DNA of 64,000 nt from Kitasatospora setae KM-6054 (GTDB lineage Bacteria; Actinomycetota; Actinomycetes; Streptomycetales; Streptomycetaceae): contig NC_016109.1 of the NCBI RefSeq assembly GCF_000269985.1, positions 7,591,001 through 7,655,000 on the forward strand, in the 5' to 3' direction. Both the position numbers and the translations under genes were made by a program. This document shows positions 43,101-50,723 of this stretch, piece by piece. The notes below the pieces were generated by a model. That model was not told the origin of the DNA. It worked only from the letters and a program-made list of their open reading frames with translations, and did no database searches. Within the stretch, counting starts at the first letter, position 1. Each line of letters opens with the position of its first letter.

Positions 43101-43626
43101 CTACTTCCTGGCCCGGCCGAACCCGCACCCCGACGACCTGTTCCTCGCGGTCCACGCCGTCAACGACTGGATCGTCCGGGCCCAGCAGGACGGTGACTTC
43201 GCGCGGTGGGTCGCCTCGGCCGAGACGATCGAGGCCGGCGCCGAGGAGGTGCGCCGCCGCGCGAGGTCGCGCTGGTACCGGTTGCTGCGGCGCTCGACGG
43301 CCTGGAGCCGCCTGGGCGACGACCGCGAGCAGATCACCTGGGACGTCCTGGTGCTGATGTGGCAGGTGATCGGCCGCCTGGTCCGCGGCGGGGTGCCGGC
43401 CCGGGTGGTCTTCGTCGATGCCGCCTTCGCCCCCGGCCGGGCGGCCGAACCCCCGGTCGCGGACAGCCCGGAGAGCAGCCTGCTGCACAGCATCCTCGCC
43501 GTCCTGGACCCCTACTTCGAGGACGGGGCACGACCCGCGGACGAACAGTTCATCGCCCGGGCCCTCTACGCGCCGCTGCGAAGCATGCTCGGCCGCTGCC
43601 TGGCCCGACCCCTGCCGGCGGCGTGA
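40144..43626 (+). CDS. DinG/XPD-like helicase of the pPIWI-RE module
   Basis: A 1160-residue superfamily 2-type ATPase. Walker A is GIVGAGKST (near residue 260) and the DEAD-box-type Walker B is VIVDEADRV. Between them are cysteines in CSRLRPP and ACPYWSVCPRH plus an earlier TSCLL, in the place of the XPD/DinG iron-sulphur domain. The C-terminal helicase half contains LLLVGSYEEAAAVADTL and APLLAVERGHNIL. ATG at 40144 has GGAAGGGAG. Expected role: 5'-3' DNA or R-loop unwinding for the PIWI protein. Unusually long N-terminal 250 residues probably carry a module-specific domain. Confidence 0.82.
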   Translation: MRSLTPPLHRLTSEMRQFAGPRLRGPAAEYLCQIELGLYLQQRLTPDAPAAHAWVFFSGYGFAKAYLADPPEDVERVLRIARHSLWTLGRNRAWRDALEHYRRVDPALRGYEVPDPGRPPVRCETGIGRERWQVYDGLLRTAPPLAGSRQRVAGAGRHGFPVSRAMAVVELPEVPEGPPASHDLDLGPAGGGEGLTFRMDDLRSTAAEMDAIHARTGSGKAPEWERRLRNFELSNAQIGTFQPADEFTVDGIQHLLGIVGAGKSTLRDVIAVHLARLGKRTTVVVPDVAEVLKLVESYNLYTEGAAAPVLGAGGRERHAQSLHRRLAGRGEQRLLAHDDPAFAYLGTSCLLNTMLGGPSGEPLAFGEAPCSRLRPPAPSARGAGRSLRSEWQKQSLACPYWSVCPRHHGARALVGALIWVATMPSLLDSSPPRPQNGERIRYLELACRRSDLVIVDEADRVQMNLDRAFAPAVLLAADEQRGFIDRLNKHKIRELTAGGRTQLSDRDVAVFCGALNTVVAATDRLHAMLVSQYRLRRWTRFGFFSAWTLQLALLDERYPPGGDDGAARSDRTPREALGDLFDAFRDNPFGDRTRHTEEDFADLTALLNELLHTGNPEKTRESLLEVMEDRFRLDERFRTRQRQQYEERVAQWQEESAERGHGNGRRGKAVDGPPRTPEQWFEDLADRLEFTLILSALERRLALVNTMWPPVEAALGLGFNDMYRRPFDYGPMVPEAPMGNVLGFQFRVTGEDGEGVRGGDLVFFRCSGVGRELLRAMPALSSVDCRPGAHVLLMSGSSWAGRSSRYHVAVPVGVIIEPVPAVTERIAVESEMRFEFVDDGDERMRISGTDPEDRPAKLRRLIGRLGAGADEAENGGPLEEELLSLPPGRDQILLLVGSYEEAAAVADTLHNLNPRWRDRVLRLVSDDQEIDEDAEAPSSHRARVLRRGDVEHLKDLNADVLVAPLLAVERGHNILNDDAVAAIGTVYFLARPNPHPDDLFLAVHAVNDWIVRAQQDGDFARWVASAETIEAGAEEVRRRARSRWYRLLRRSTAWSRLGDDREQITWDVLVLMWQVIGRLVRGGVPARVVFVDAAFAPGRAAEPPVADSPESSLLHSILAVLDPYFEDGARPADEQFIARALYAPLRSMLGRCLARPLPAA

Positions 43627-43666
43627 CCGCCGGGCCATCCCCCGATCAGTCGGAGAAAGGACTCCC

Positions 43667-46372
43667 ATGTACCGAACGATCCGCACCGTGGCGTACGAAC
43701 CGGATCCCGCGCACGGAGCATGGCAGGAGCCACTGCGGGTGCTCCGCCTCGGAGACGGCCTCCACGCCGAGCTCCTCCGCCGCCGGCCGCCCGCCCACGG
43801 GGAGGACCGGCCGGCCCGGCTTCCCGTGCGGCACCTCAACTCCCTGCTGCGGGCGACCGCTCCCGGCGTGCTGGCGACCGGGCGCGAGGCCGGCGTCGAC
43901 GGTCGACTGCCCTGGCTGTACGCCCGGCAGGTGGTGCCACCGGAGGTACTGGCCCCGGTACTCGGCACCTGGGCCGCCGGGCTGACCGGCCCCGACGGTG
44001 AGGACGACGGGACGCTGGAGGAGGAACTGCTGGCGGACCCGGCGGCCGCTGCGGTGTCGCTGCCGCCCTGGGAACGCGAACACGTGGACCTCACCGAGAC
44101 CGTGATCTCGGCCGGGGGGACCGCCGAGCCCCGGCAACGGCTCTACAACCTCCTCCCGGAGGCCGTCGCCTTCCGCCTCGCCGAGAGCCCGTACCGGACC
44201 GGCGGCACCTCGTTGCGCTTCCGCGTCGTGAGCTCCGGAAAGGGCGTCGAACTGGTCTCCTGGCCACCGCAACAATACGAGCGGCGCGGACGGACCTGGT
44301 ACTACTCGGCCCGGCTGACCGTCACGGTGCAGACCGTGCCCTTCGCCCCGCGGTTCCGCGTGTACGTCGCCACCGGCGTGCGTCGATGGGCCACCCACCT
44401 GGAAGCGGCGCCCCGCGCGCTCAACGGCGCCACGGTGCTGCTGGACGCCCCGCTGCCGTGGCCCGAGAACCAGGACCGCGGCCACCGCATCGCCGAGAAC
44501 GCCCTCGGGTTCGACCGGCGGGCCGAACGACTCGTCTGGCGCCGCCGCAGTCCCGCGCTGCTGCTGCCCGAACTGGACATCATCCGGAGGTACCCGGAAC
44601 CGGGCGAGCTGTTCGAGTCGCCGGAGAAATGGCTGACCGGACACCGCGGACTGGCCGCCGGGATCGTCTACCACCCGGTGCTCGGCCCGCACGAGGTCGG
44701 CCCCGGGCTGATGCCGCGGGAACGGTCGGAGCTGGACGCCTGGGTGGAAGCGGGACTGCGGCCGATGCTGCGCAGGGCGGGCGACCTCACCAGGGTCACC
44801 AGGCACAACACCCCTTCCCTGCTGCCGCGTTCGGTCAAGCGGACGGAACCCGACACCCGTGAGGCGCAGAAGGCCATGCTGCGCCGGACGGCGCTCGCCC
44901 GAGCCCTCCACGGCCGCCCGCTGGACATCGAGATCGTCTGGCAGACGCCACGGACCCGGGACGCCCTGCTTTCGGCCCTGCCCGGCGTCATCGGACTGCC
45001 CCCCGGCGGTGGGACCGCCACGGACGACGGTCACCGATGGGAGGCCGACGGCGTCCTGATCAGGGTGCGCACCCGGCCCGCCGGAGAACTGGTCGACGCC
45101 CTGCCGGTCTCCGCGAACCGGAACCGGCGCCGGGCCCTCCGGTTGGCCGAGGCGGTCGCCGGCCGCTGCGCCCTGGTGACCGGTCAGGTCGGTGCACGGC
45201 CGACCGGTGTCGGTGTCGTGATCGCGGAGATCGCCGGGAAGGACCGGTACGCCGCCGCACCGGACACCGATCCCAAGCACGCGTTGCGGATCGCCTGGGC
45301 CCGCCAAGGACGCCTGGTCCAGTTCATCAACCTCCCGGAGGACGGCCAGGCCGGCCAGGCCGGCCTGGAACACCGGGCGAAGTGGACCTGGCTCGACGCG
45401 TTCCGCCAACTCGGCGCGATCAGCCCGCCCGCGCACCGGGTCGGGGCCGGCATCCCCGGAGACCTCCAGTACGTCGGACTCTGGACGGTGCGCCACACCC
45501 GGAAGGGGCCGACGAAGTGCCCGGCGCGCCGGATCGTTGCCGTGCGGATGAGGCCGGGCCGCGAGAGCGGGGCCGCCGAGGGCTGGGACACCGAGCGGGC
45601 CGAGTGGGTGCCGTACCCGCAGCTGCTGCTGGCACTCGCCGACCCCTCCCGCGAGGCGGACCCGCGGCACAAGGAGGAGCGCGAGTCCGGTGAGCGTGGT
45701 GCGGAGCAGCGCTGGCAGGCCGAAGCGGAACGCCAGATCCGTGCCGTCCTCTTCCAACTCCGCGAACGGCCCACCCTGCTGCTGGTGAGTTCGGGCAACC
45801 TCCGCCAGTGCTGGCCGAGGCTGCGCAACGGCGCCCTGAGCCGCGACACGCTGGGCTTCGGAACGGGACCGGACCAGCGGGCCGCGGTCTACGGGGCCGA
45901 TCTGCGGGTCGTCCTGGTACGGGACGCCAACGGACGGGGCGAGGTGGCGGACTGGTACGCGCACGACTCGCTCACCAAGGTCGGCTTCGCCGAGGGCGTC
46001 TGGGCGTCGGAGGCCCCGGACAACCGGGTTTTCGCCAGCACCGCGCGCCGACCGCACACCGCGGCGGGCTCGCCGAAGGACCTGATCAAGCTGGTGCCGA
46101 CCGCCAAGTCCCGGACCGCCCCCGGGAAAACCGCCTGGAACCCGGCGCTCCTGGAGATGACCGTGCTCGGCTGTCTCTCGGAGCAGGCCCTGGCACGCTC
46201 CGGGCGCGCCGATGCCGTGCCCGACCGCCCGGCGGAATGGGCCACCCTGACCCATCAACTCCGCTACCACGACGACTACCCGCCGCTGGCCCTCCCCCTC
46301 CCGCTCCATCTCGCGCGCCTGGCCGGCGAGTACGTCCTGCCACTCGCCACGGACGAGGGGACGGCGTCGTAG
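43667..46372 (+). CDS. pPIWI-RE family protein (divergent prokaryotic PIWI)
   Basis: A 901-residue protein that I assign to the pPIWI-RE family: N-terminal module domain (about 1-400), a MID-like segment (around VVIAEIAGKDRY), and a C-terminal RNase H-like PIWI domain ending ALLEMTVLG, then LRYHDDYPPLALPLPLHLA. The family is named for conserved Arg and Glu residues; LEMTVLG supplies a plausible Glu and LRVVLVRD a plausible Arg. The usual PIWI catalytic DEDX is not evident. ATG at 43667 has AAAGGA. The known family operon also contains a DinG helicase and an REase, both found immediately upstream. Probable nucleic-acid-guided or R-loop-directed defence. Confidence 0.8.
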   Translation: MYRTIRTVAYEPDPAHGAWQEPLRVLRLGDGLHAELLRRRPPAHGEDRPARLPVRHLNSLLRATAPGVLATGREAGVDGRLPWLYARQVVPPEVLAPVLGTWAAGLTGPDGEDDGTLEEELLADPAAAAVSLPPWEREHVDLTETVISAGGTAEPRQRLYNLLPEAVAFRLAESPYRTGGTSLRFRVVSSGKGVELVSWPPQQYERRGRTWYYSARLTVTVQTVPFAPRFRVYVATGVRRWATHLEAAPRALNGATVLLDAPLPWPENQDRGHRIAENALGFDRRAERLVWRRRSPALLLPELDIIRRYPEPGELFESPEKWLTGHRGLAAGIVYHPVLGPHEVGPGLMPRERSELDAWVEAGLRPMLRRAGDLTRVTRHNTPSLLPRSVKRTEPDTREAQKAMLRRTALARALHGRPLDIEIVWQTPRTRDALLSALPGVIGLPPGGGTATDDGHRWEADGVLIRVRTRPAGELVDALPVSANRNRRRALRLAEAVAGRCALVTGQVGARPTGVGVVIAEIAGKDRYAAAPDTDPKHALRIAWARQGRLVQFINLPEDGQAGQAGLEHRAKWTWLDAFRQLGAISPPAHRVGAGIPGDLQYVGLWTVRHTRKGPTKCPARRIVAVRMRPGRESGAAEGWDTERAEWVPYPQLLLALADPSREADPRHKEERESGERGAEQRWQAEAERQIRAVLFQLRERPTLLLVSSGNLRQCWPRLRNGALSRDTLGFGTGPDQRAAVYGADLRVVLVRDANGRGEVADWYAHDSLTKVGFAEGVWASEAPDNRVFASTARRPHTAAGSPKDLIKLVPTAKSRTAPGKTAWNPALLEMTVLGCLSEQALARSGRADAVPDRPAEWATLTHQLRYHDDYPPLALPLPLHLARLAGEYVLPLATDEGTAS

Positions 46373-46722
46373 ACCGTCACCCAGCCGGCGAGGGCAAGGT
46401 CCCCTACTGCCGGTCGCGTACGGGCCCGTCCCGGAAGGGCCGAAGCCCTCGAGCAAGGGTGCCCATCAGATCGAATCACGCTCCCCGTCCCTGACACCAC
46501 TTCGTCTCTCCTGCACTGTCGATCTCCTGACGTGTCGCCAGGTACCGGAAAGGTACCGTCGCAGGCGGTGCGGCCGGTTGCTGCCCGTTGCCGTGCTGCT
46601 CGGGGCGGCTTGTCGGTCCGGCGCCTCATGATGGTGAGTCGGGTACGCAAACGCCCGTGTCCCCCGTGGCCGTGCCACAGATGTCCCACAACCCTGCCCG
46701 CCCTGGGCGGACGGCGAAGCGT
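46373..46722. other. Gap between pPIWI-RE gene and IS982-family element
   Basis: 350 bp without a convincing gene. It contains two ggtacc palindromes 11 bp apart around 46540-46560. It may hold the pPIWI-RE terminator or remains of the region displaced by the insertion. Confidence 0.4.
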
Positions 46723-46743
46723 CTAGATGATTGATGCGAAGGG
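46723..46743 (+). repeat. IS982-family left inverted repeat
   Basis: ctagatgattgatgcgaagg plus one further g; an exact reverse complement of the right end at 47705-47725. Confidence 0.95.
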
Positions 46744-46789
46744 CTTGCTGGCGCGCATGAGATGAAGCGAGGGAGTCCAAAGGTCGGTT

Positions 46790-47704
46790 GTGACGCCTGA
46801 CCTGGACTCCCTCGCGACCGCACTCTACGTGAAGACCGACGACCTGCTGAAGCAATCGCCGCATCTGGCACCCTGGCGGCCCGCGGTCGGCCTCAAGCCC
46901 CGGCTCACGGACGCCGAACTGGTCACCCTCGCGGTGATGCAGGCCCTGCTCGGCTTCACCTCCGAACGCCGCTGGCTCCGCCATGCCTCGTCCCACCTGC
47001 GGCACCTGTTCCCCTACCTGCCCGGGCAGTCCGGCTACAACCGGCGGCTGCGCAAGGCCGCCGACCTCATCGCCCACGTCAACCGCCTGCTCGCGAGGGA
47101 CACCTCGCTGTGGAGCGACAGCGTGTGGGTCGTGGACTCCACACCGGTGGAGTGCGGCCGCTCCCGGGAGACCGCCAAGCGCTCCGACCTGGCCGGATGG
47201 GCCGAGCACGGCTACTGTGCCAGCCACTCCCGATACTTCTGGGGCCTTCGCCCGCACCTGGTGTGCACCCTGCACGGCCTGCCCGTCGCCTTCGCCCTCA
47301 CCGGAGCCAAGGCCGACGAACGCCAGACCCTGCTCGGCATGCTCCACGCCGAATCCGACCTCGTCCGCACCCTCCCGGGCCAGACCCTCATCGCCGACCG
47401 GCACTACTACGGCGCCGCATTCGAGCGCGAACTGGCCGAATGGGGACTCCACCTGCTGCGGCCGGCCCGCAAGGGCGAGCCCCCACGGGCCGGATCCAGC
47501 CTGTTCAAGCCCCTGCGACAGGTCATCGAGTCCGTCAACCAGACCTTCAAGGCCCAACTCGACCTCGAACGCCACCAGGGCCGCACCCCGACCGGGGTGA
47601 CAGTCCGCGTCCTGCAACGCATCCTCGCCCTGACCACCGCGATCTGGCACAACGACCGCACCGGCCAACCCGTCATGCGCTCGCTGACCGCCTACGACCA
47701 CTAA
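46790..47704 (+). CDS. IS982-family transposase
   Basis: A 304-residue DDE transposase, full length for IS982. It begins PDLDSLATALYVKTDDLL; the first Asp lies in VWVVDSTPVE, the second in TLIADRHYYG, and the Glu in RQVIESVNQTFKAQLDLE. The start is GTG at 46790, inside the left end. The stop touches the right inverted repeat. No frameshift or internal stop, so it is probably active. Confidence 0.93.
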   Translation: MTPDLDSLATALYVKTDDLLKQSPHLAPWRPAVGLKPRLTDAELVTLAVMQALLGFTSERRWLRHASSHLRHLFPYLPGQSGYNRRLRKAADLIAHVNRLLARDTSLWSDSVWVVDSTPVECGRSRETAKRSDLAGWAEHGYCASHSRYFWGLRPHLVCTLHGLPVAFALTGAKADERQTLLGMLHAESDLVRTLPGQTLIADRHYYGAAFERELAEWGLHLLRPARKGEPPRAGSSLFKPLRQVIESVNQTFKAQLDLERHQGRTPTGVTVRVLQRILALTTAIWHNDRTGQPVMRSLTAYDH

Positions 47705-47725
47705 CCCTTCGCATCAATCATCTAG
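47705..47725 (-). repeat. IS982-family right inverted repeat
   Basis: Exact reverse complement of 46723-46743. It ends only 17 bp before the hsdS start codon. Confidence 0.95.
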
Positions 47726-47742
47726 CGGAAACGAGATCGGGC

Positions 47743-49140
47743 ATGCCCGCTCCCTTGGACCTCCCACCGGGCTGGTCTCACCTGCGGATCGACCAAATCG
47801 CCCAGGTGCAGGCCGGCAGCGGCAGCGTCCGTCCCCCCGGTCCCGGTATCGCACTCCATGCCCAGCTGACGTCGGCGAACGTCAGCTGGGCCGGTCTGGA
47901 TCTGCGGATGCTCGCGGAGACGTGGTTGACGCGCCATCAGGCGACCCGGCACCGGTTGGCGCCAGGTGACATCGTGATGACCGGGAAGTCAGGGAGTCCC
48001 CATCTGGTGGGGCGTTCCGCGCTGTGGAGCGGCGAGGTGGAGGGCTGCTGCCTGAACGGCAGTCTCATCCGCGTGCGTCCAGGCCGGGGTGTGCATCCCG
48101 GTTACCTTCACCGAGTCCTGTACTACGACGCGCTCTGCGGTGCGTTCGCCGGGCAGCTGAAGGGGAACTCGCGTCTCAAGCATCTCGACACCGGAACAGT
48201 GCGAGCGTGGCGCGTGCCCGTTCCGCCGCTGCCGGTGCAGCAACGCATCAGCGCAGCCGTCGAAGGCATGCTGGCGGACATCAACGCAGGTGAGGCGTTG
48301 CAAGCAGCCACCCGGAGTGACCTGCGCATGTTGTGGGACAGCGTCCTCGACGCCGTGGCTGACGGGACTCTCGACAACCGGCCGCCGGAAAGCGCTTCGC
48401 ACCACCGCATCCACGAGGTCGCTTCCGTCGTCGGCGGAGTCCAGGCGCCCCGAACAGTGGAGGACGGTGTCCGTCACACCTACCTGCGTGTCGCCAACAT
48501 CGCGCCCGAAACCGTCGACCTCGACCAGGTCAAGCACCTCACCATCCCCAGGGAAAGAGTGTGCTTCCTCCAGCACCACCTTCTGCAGAAGGACGACCTC
48601 GTGGTCGTACGCCAGAACGGCAGCCCTGACCGTCTGGGCCAGGCCGCACTCTGGCACGGGCAGCTGCCCGACATCCTCATCCAGAACCACCTGGCTCGCA
48701 TCAGGCCCTACGGCATCGACTCGAGATACCTCGAGCTGGTCTGGAACGCCCCCAGCACCTTGCGCCCGCTCCGTCCGCTTGCCACGTCGACCACGGGTAG
48801 CCGAACACTGAGGTTGGACGACATCCGGGCCGTGCGGGTACGCGTCCCAAGCGCTGCGGCCCAGGCGGAACTGGTCCGGGCCGCTGACCGCTGGAAAGGG
48901 CATGTGGACGCGGTCGGTGCGCTGCTCGATAACGCGAGCCGGGCAGCTGCCGCGCTTCGTCTGTCCGTTCTCGCCCGGGCGTTCTCTGGCCGCCTCGCCC
49001 CGGGCGGGACGGCGGCAGACGGTGACGGGCAGCTCTGCACCGTGAGCACACCGGGTGTTACCCGGCCCAGGCCAGTGGCCGGCCACGCGTCCGGAGTGTC
49101 AGCCGATGCCCTGTACGAGCAGCAGGAGTTCGACTTCTGA
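47743..49140 (+). CDS. hsdS: Type I restriction-modification specificity subunit
   Basis: A 465-residue specificity protein with two target-recognition halves. Each ends in a helical spacer: VPPLPVQQRISAAVEGMLAD around residue 165 and VPSAAAQAELVRAADRWKG around 380. The N-terminus LPPGWSHLRIDQIAQV is the family's normal opening, so it is complete despite the IS ending 17 bp upstream. The ribosome site is weak (GAGAT), and the native promoter may have been displaced by the element. Gene order is S then M with a TGATG overlap. It determines the bipartite DNA sequence methylated by the HsdM partner. Confidence 0.9.
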   Translation: MPAPLDLPPGWSHLRIDQIAQVQAGSGSVRPPGPGIALHAQLTSANVSWAGLDLRMLAETWLTRHQATRHRLAPGDIVMTGKSGSPHLVGRSALWSGEVEGCCLNGSLIRVRPGRGVHPGYLHRVLYYDALCGAFAGQLKGNSRLKHLDTGTVRAWRVPVPPLPVQQRISAAVEGMLADINAGEALQAATRSDLRMLWDSVLDAVADGTLDNRPPESASHHRIHEVASVVGGVQAPRTVEDGVRHTYLRVANIAPETVDLDQVKHLTIPRERVCFLQHHLLQKDDLVVVRQNGSPDRLGQAALWHGQLPDILIQNHLARIRPYGIDSRYLELVWNAPSTLRPLRPLATSTTGSRTLRLDDIRAVRVRVPSAAAQAELVRAADRWKGHVDAVGALLDNASRAAAALRLSVLARAFSGRLAPGGTAADGDGQLCTVSTPGVTRPRPVAGHASGVSADALYEQQEFDF

Positions 49141-50606
49141 TGGGAAACCGTCCTGTGCCCGAGAACTTGCCTCTTGACGCGGCGCCCTCGCTGGCGGACC
49201 GCTTGTGGGGTCGCCTGGAGCAGGTCAACGACGGGGGCCTCCGTCTCGGCCGTGCTCACCTGCAGACCGCAGCGCACCTGTTGTTGTTCCGGCAAGCCCA
49301 CCGCCGACTCGCCAGGAGAGCGGCCGAGGCGACTGCTGCGGGCCCGGCTGCGTTGGCTGCGCTAGCTGAGGCATGGGCTGATCTCACTACCAGCGCCGAC
49401 ACCTACGGAACCTATCGGCGGTTGCTGCACGATCTGAGCGCCGCCCCCGAGACGGCGCTGGGCGCCGTGTTCGTCGACGCACACCAGAGCATCGACGACC
49501 CGGTCGTGCTGCGGGAGCTCATCGCTGTCCTGGACGAGGGCCTCGCCCGGGATGCCGGCAGCGTGTCAGCCGACGACGAGGGCGAAGTCCTGTCCGACCT
49601 CCTGGAACGAGCCCTGCAGCATTTGCGGGGCAGCGACCCCGACTACTACACGCCGCGTGCCCTCGTCGACCTCGTGGTCGCCACGGTGCGACCGGGCCCG
49701 GACGACACTATCACCGACCCGGCGTGCAAGGCTGGCAGCTTCCTCATCGCGGCGCACCGGTACATCCGTGAGCACGATCCCGGCACCGAACCCCGGTCCG
49801 CAGGCGGGCGCATCAGAGGGAACGAGTCCGCCCTCATCGGCCTCGCCGGTGCCAACCTGTTGCTGCACGGCATCACCGAGCACGCCGACTGCCCGGGCGT
49901 GACGAACGAGAGCCCCTTCGCCCTCCCACCGATGCCAGGGGCGACGGTCGTGATCGCCAACCCGCCCTTCGGCACGATGAAGGGCGGGGAGAAGTCCGTG
50001 GTCGAGTCGCGCGCCGACCTTCCGGTCCGGACGAGCAGCAAAGCGCTCGACTACCTCCAGCACATCATGTCGGTCCTCCTGCCAGGAGGACGGGCCGGAG
50101 TGATCGTGCCGGACAGCGTGCTGTTCGCTACGGGAGCCGCACGGGACGTACGACGTCTGCTTCTGCAGACCTTTGACGTCCACACCCTGATCCGGCTCCC
50201 TGCCGGTGCCTTCCCCACCGCCCGCGGCGTCCGCACCAGCATCCTCCTCTTCGACAGGCAGCCCACCGAGCGGAGGGGGCCGGGAGGCCCGCTGTGGGTC
50301 TACGACCTGCGCACGGGGTCCTCACCGACTGGTGGTGGCCACCTGGACACCGAAGGCTCCGCCGAGATCCTTCAGGTACTTCGCATGGGCGACCGCAGCT
50401 CACGGCAGGAAAGCGCCGACCACCGGTTCAGGCCGTTCATCTACGACGAACTCATGAAGCGCGAGGACACCAATCTCGACCTCGTGTGCCCGCCGCTGGA
50501 ACCGCCCGTCCCCGACAGTCGGCCACCAGGAGTCATTGCTGCCGAGATCACGGAGAAGCTGAAGGCTGCTCTGAGTCACTTCGAAGCTGTCACCGAGGCA
50601 CTGTGA
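49140..50606 (+). CDS. hsdM: Type I N6-adenine DNA methyltransferase subunit
   Basis: A 488-residue methyltransferase. The SAM-binding motif is TDPACKAGSFLIAA and the catalytic motif IV is IANPPFGTM; YYTPRALVDLVV precedes them, and LLPGGRAGVIVPDSVLF and PTARGVRTSILLF follow. It is typical of HsdM. It methylates adenine at sites chosen by HsdS. No hsdR gene is present in the window, and the gene that should follow is cut off by an IS630-family element, so this may now be a methylase-only system or require an HsdR elsewhere. Confidence 0.92.
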   Translation: MGNRPVPENLPLDAAPSLADRLWGRLEQVNDGGLRLGRAHLQTAAHLLLFRQAHRRLARRAAEATAAGPAALAALAEAWADLTTSADTYGTYRRLLHDLSAAPETALGAVFVDAHQSIDDPVVLRELIAVLDEGLARDAGSVSADDEGEVLSDLLERALQHLRGSDPDYYTPRALVDLVVATVRPGPDDTITDPACKAGSFLIAAHRYIREHDPGTEPRSAGGRIRGNESALIGLAGANLLLHGITEHADCPGVTNESPFALPPMPGATVVIANPPFGTMKGGEKSVVESRADLPVRTSSKALDYLQHIMSVLLPGGRAGVIVPDSVLFATGAARDVRRLLLQTFDVHTLIRLPAGAFPTARGVRTSILLFDRQPTERRGPGGPLWVYDLRTGSSPTGGGHLDTEGSAEILQVLRMGDRSSRQESADHRFRPFIYDELMKREDTNLDLVCPPLEPPVPDSRPPGVIAAEITEKLKAALSHFEAVTEAL

Positions 50607-50723
50607 AACCGGCCGGCCCCAGCGTTCCATGGGCGAGCCCAGGTCTCGTCCGGCGCCACCTCTGGTACGGTTCCGGATCGGTCGTCCCACTTCCAGCGCA
50701 TTCCGGTGCTGATGTGGGCGCTT
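50603..50723 (+). pseudogene. 5' fragment of a third gene, cut off by the IS630-family element
   Basis: A GTG at 50603 overlaps the hsdM stop (GTGA) and opens a frame of about 40 codons (MKPAGPSVPWASPGLVRRHL, then WYGSGSVVPLPAHSG) that runs straight into the left inverted repeat at 50724. The tight coupling matches the hsdS-hsdM junction, so this was probably the next gene of the operon. No matching 3' part is found beyond the element. Its identity is unknown. Confidence 0.55.

Larger units (their letters stand above)
46723..47725 (+). mobile_element. IS982-family insertion sequence
   Basis: A 1003-bp element bounded by perfect 21-bp inverted repeats, 46723-46743 and 47705-47725, with one transposase gene. 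Size and transposase type fit IS982. I find no clear target-site duplication: outside bases are gaagcgt on the left and cggaaac on the right. Intact ends and an intact gene suggest a recent arrival. Confidence 0.92.

Noticed and set aside
43646-46456. 936-codon open frame opposite the pPIWI-RE gene
   Set aside because: Composition is Gly/Arg/Val-rich without motifs; it runs past both ends of the real gene and has no ribosome site.
46700-47740. Target-site duplication of the IS982-family element
   Set aside because: No exact short repeat flanks the inverted ends; the outside bases differ.
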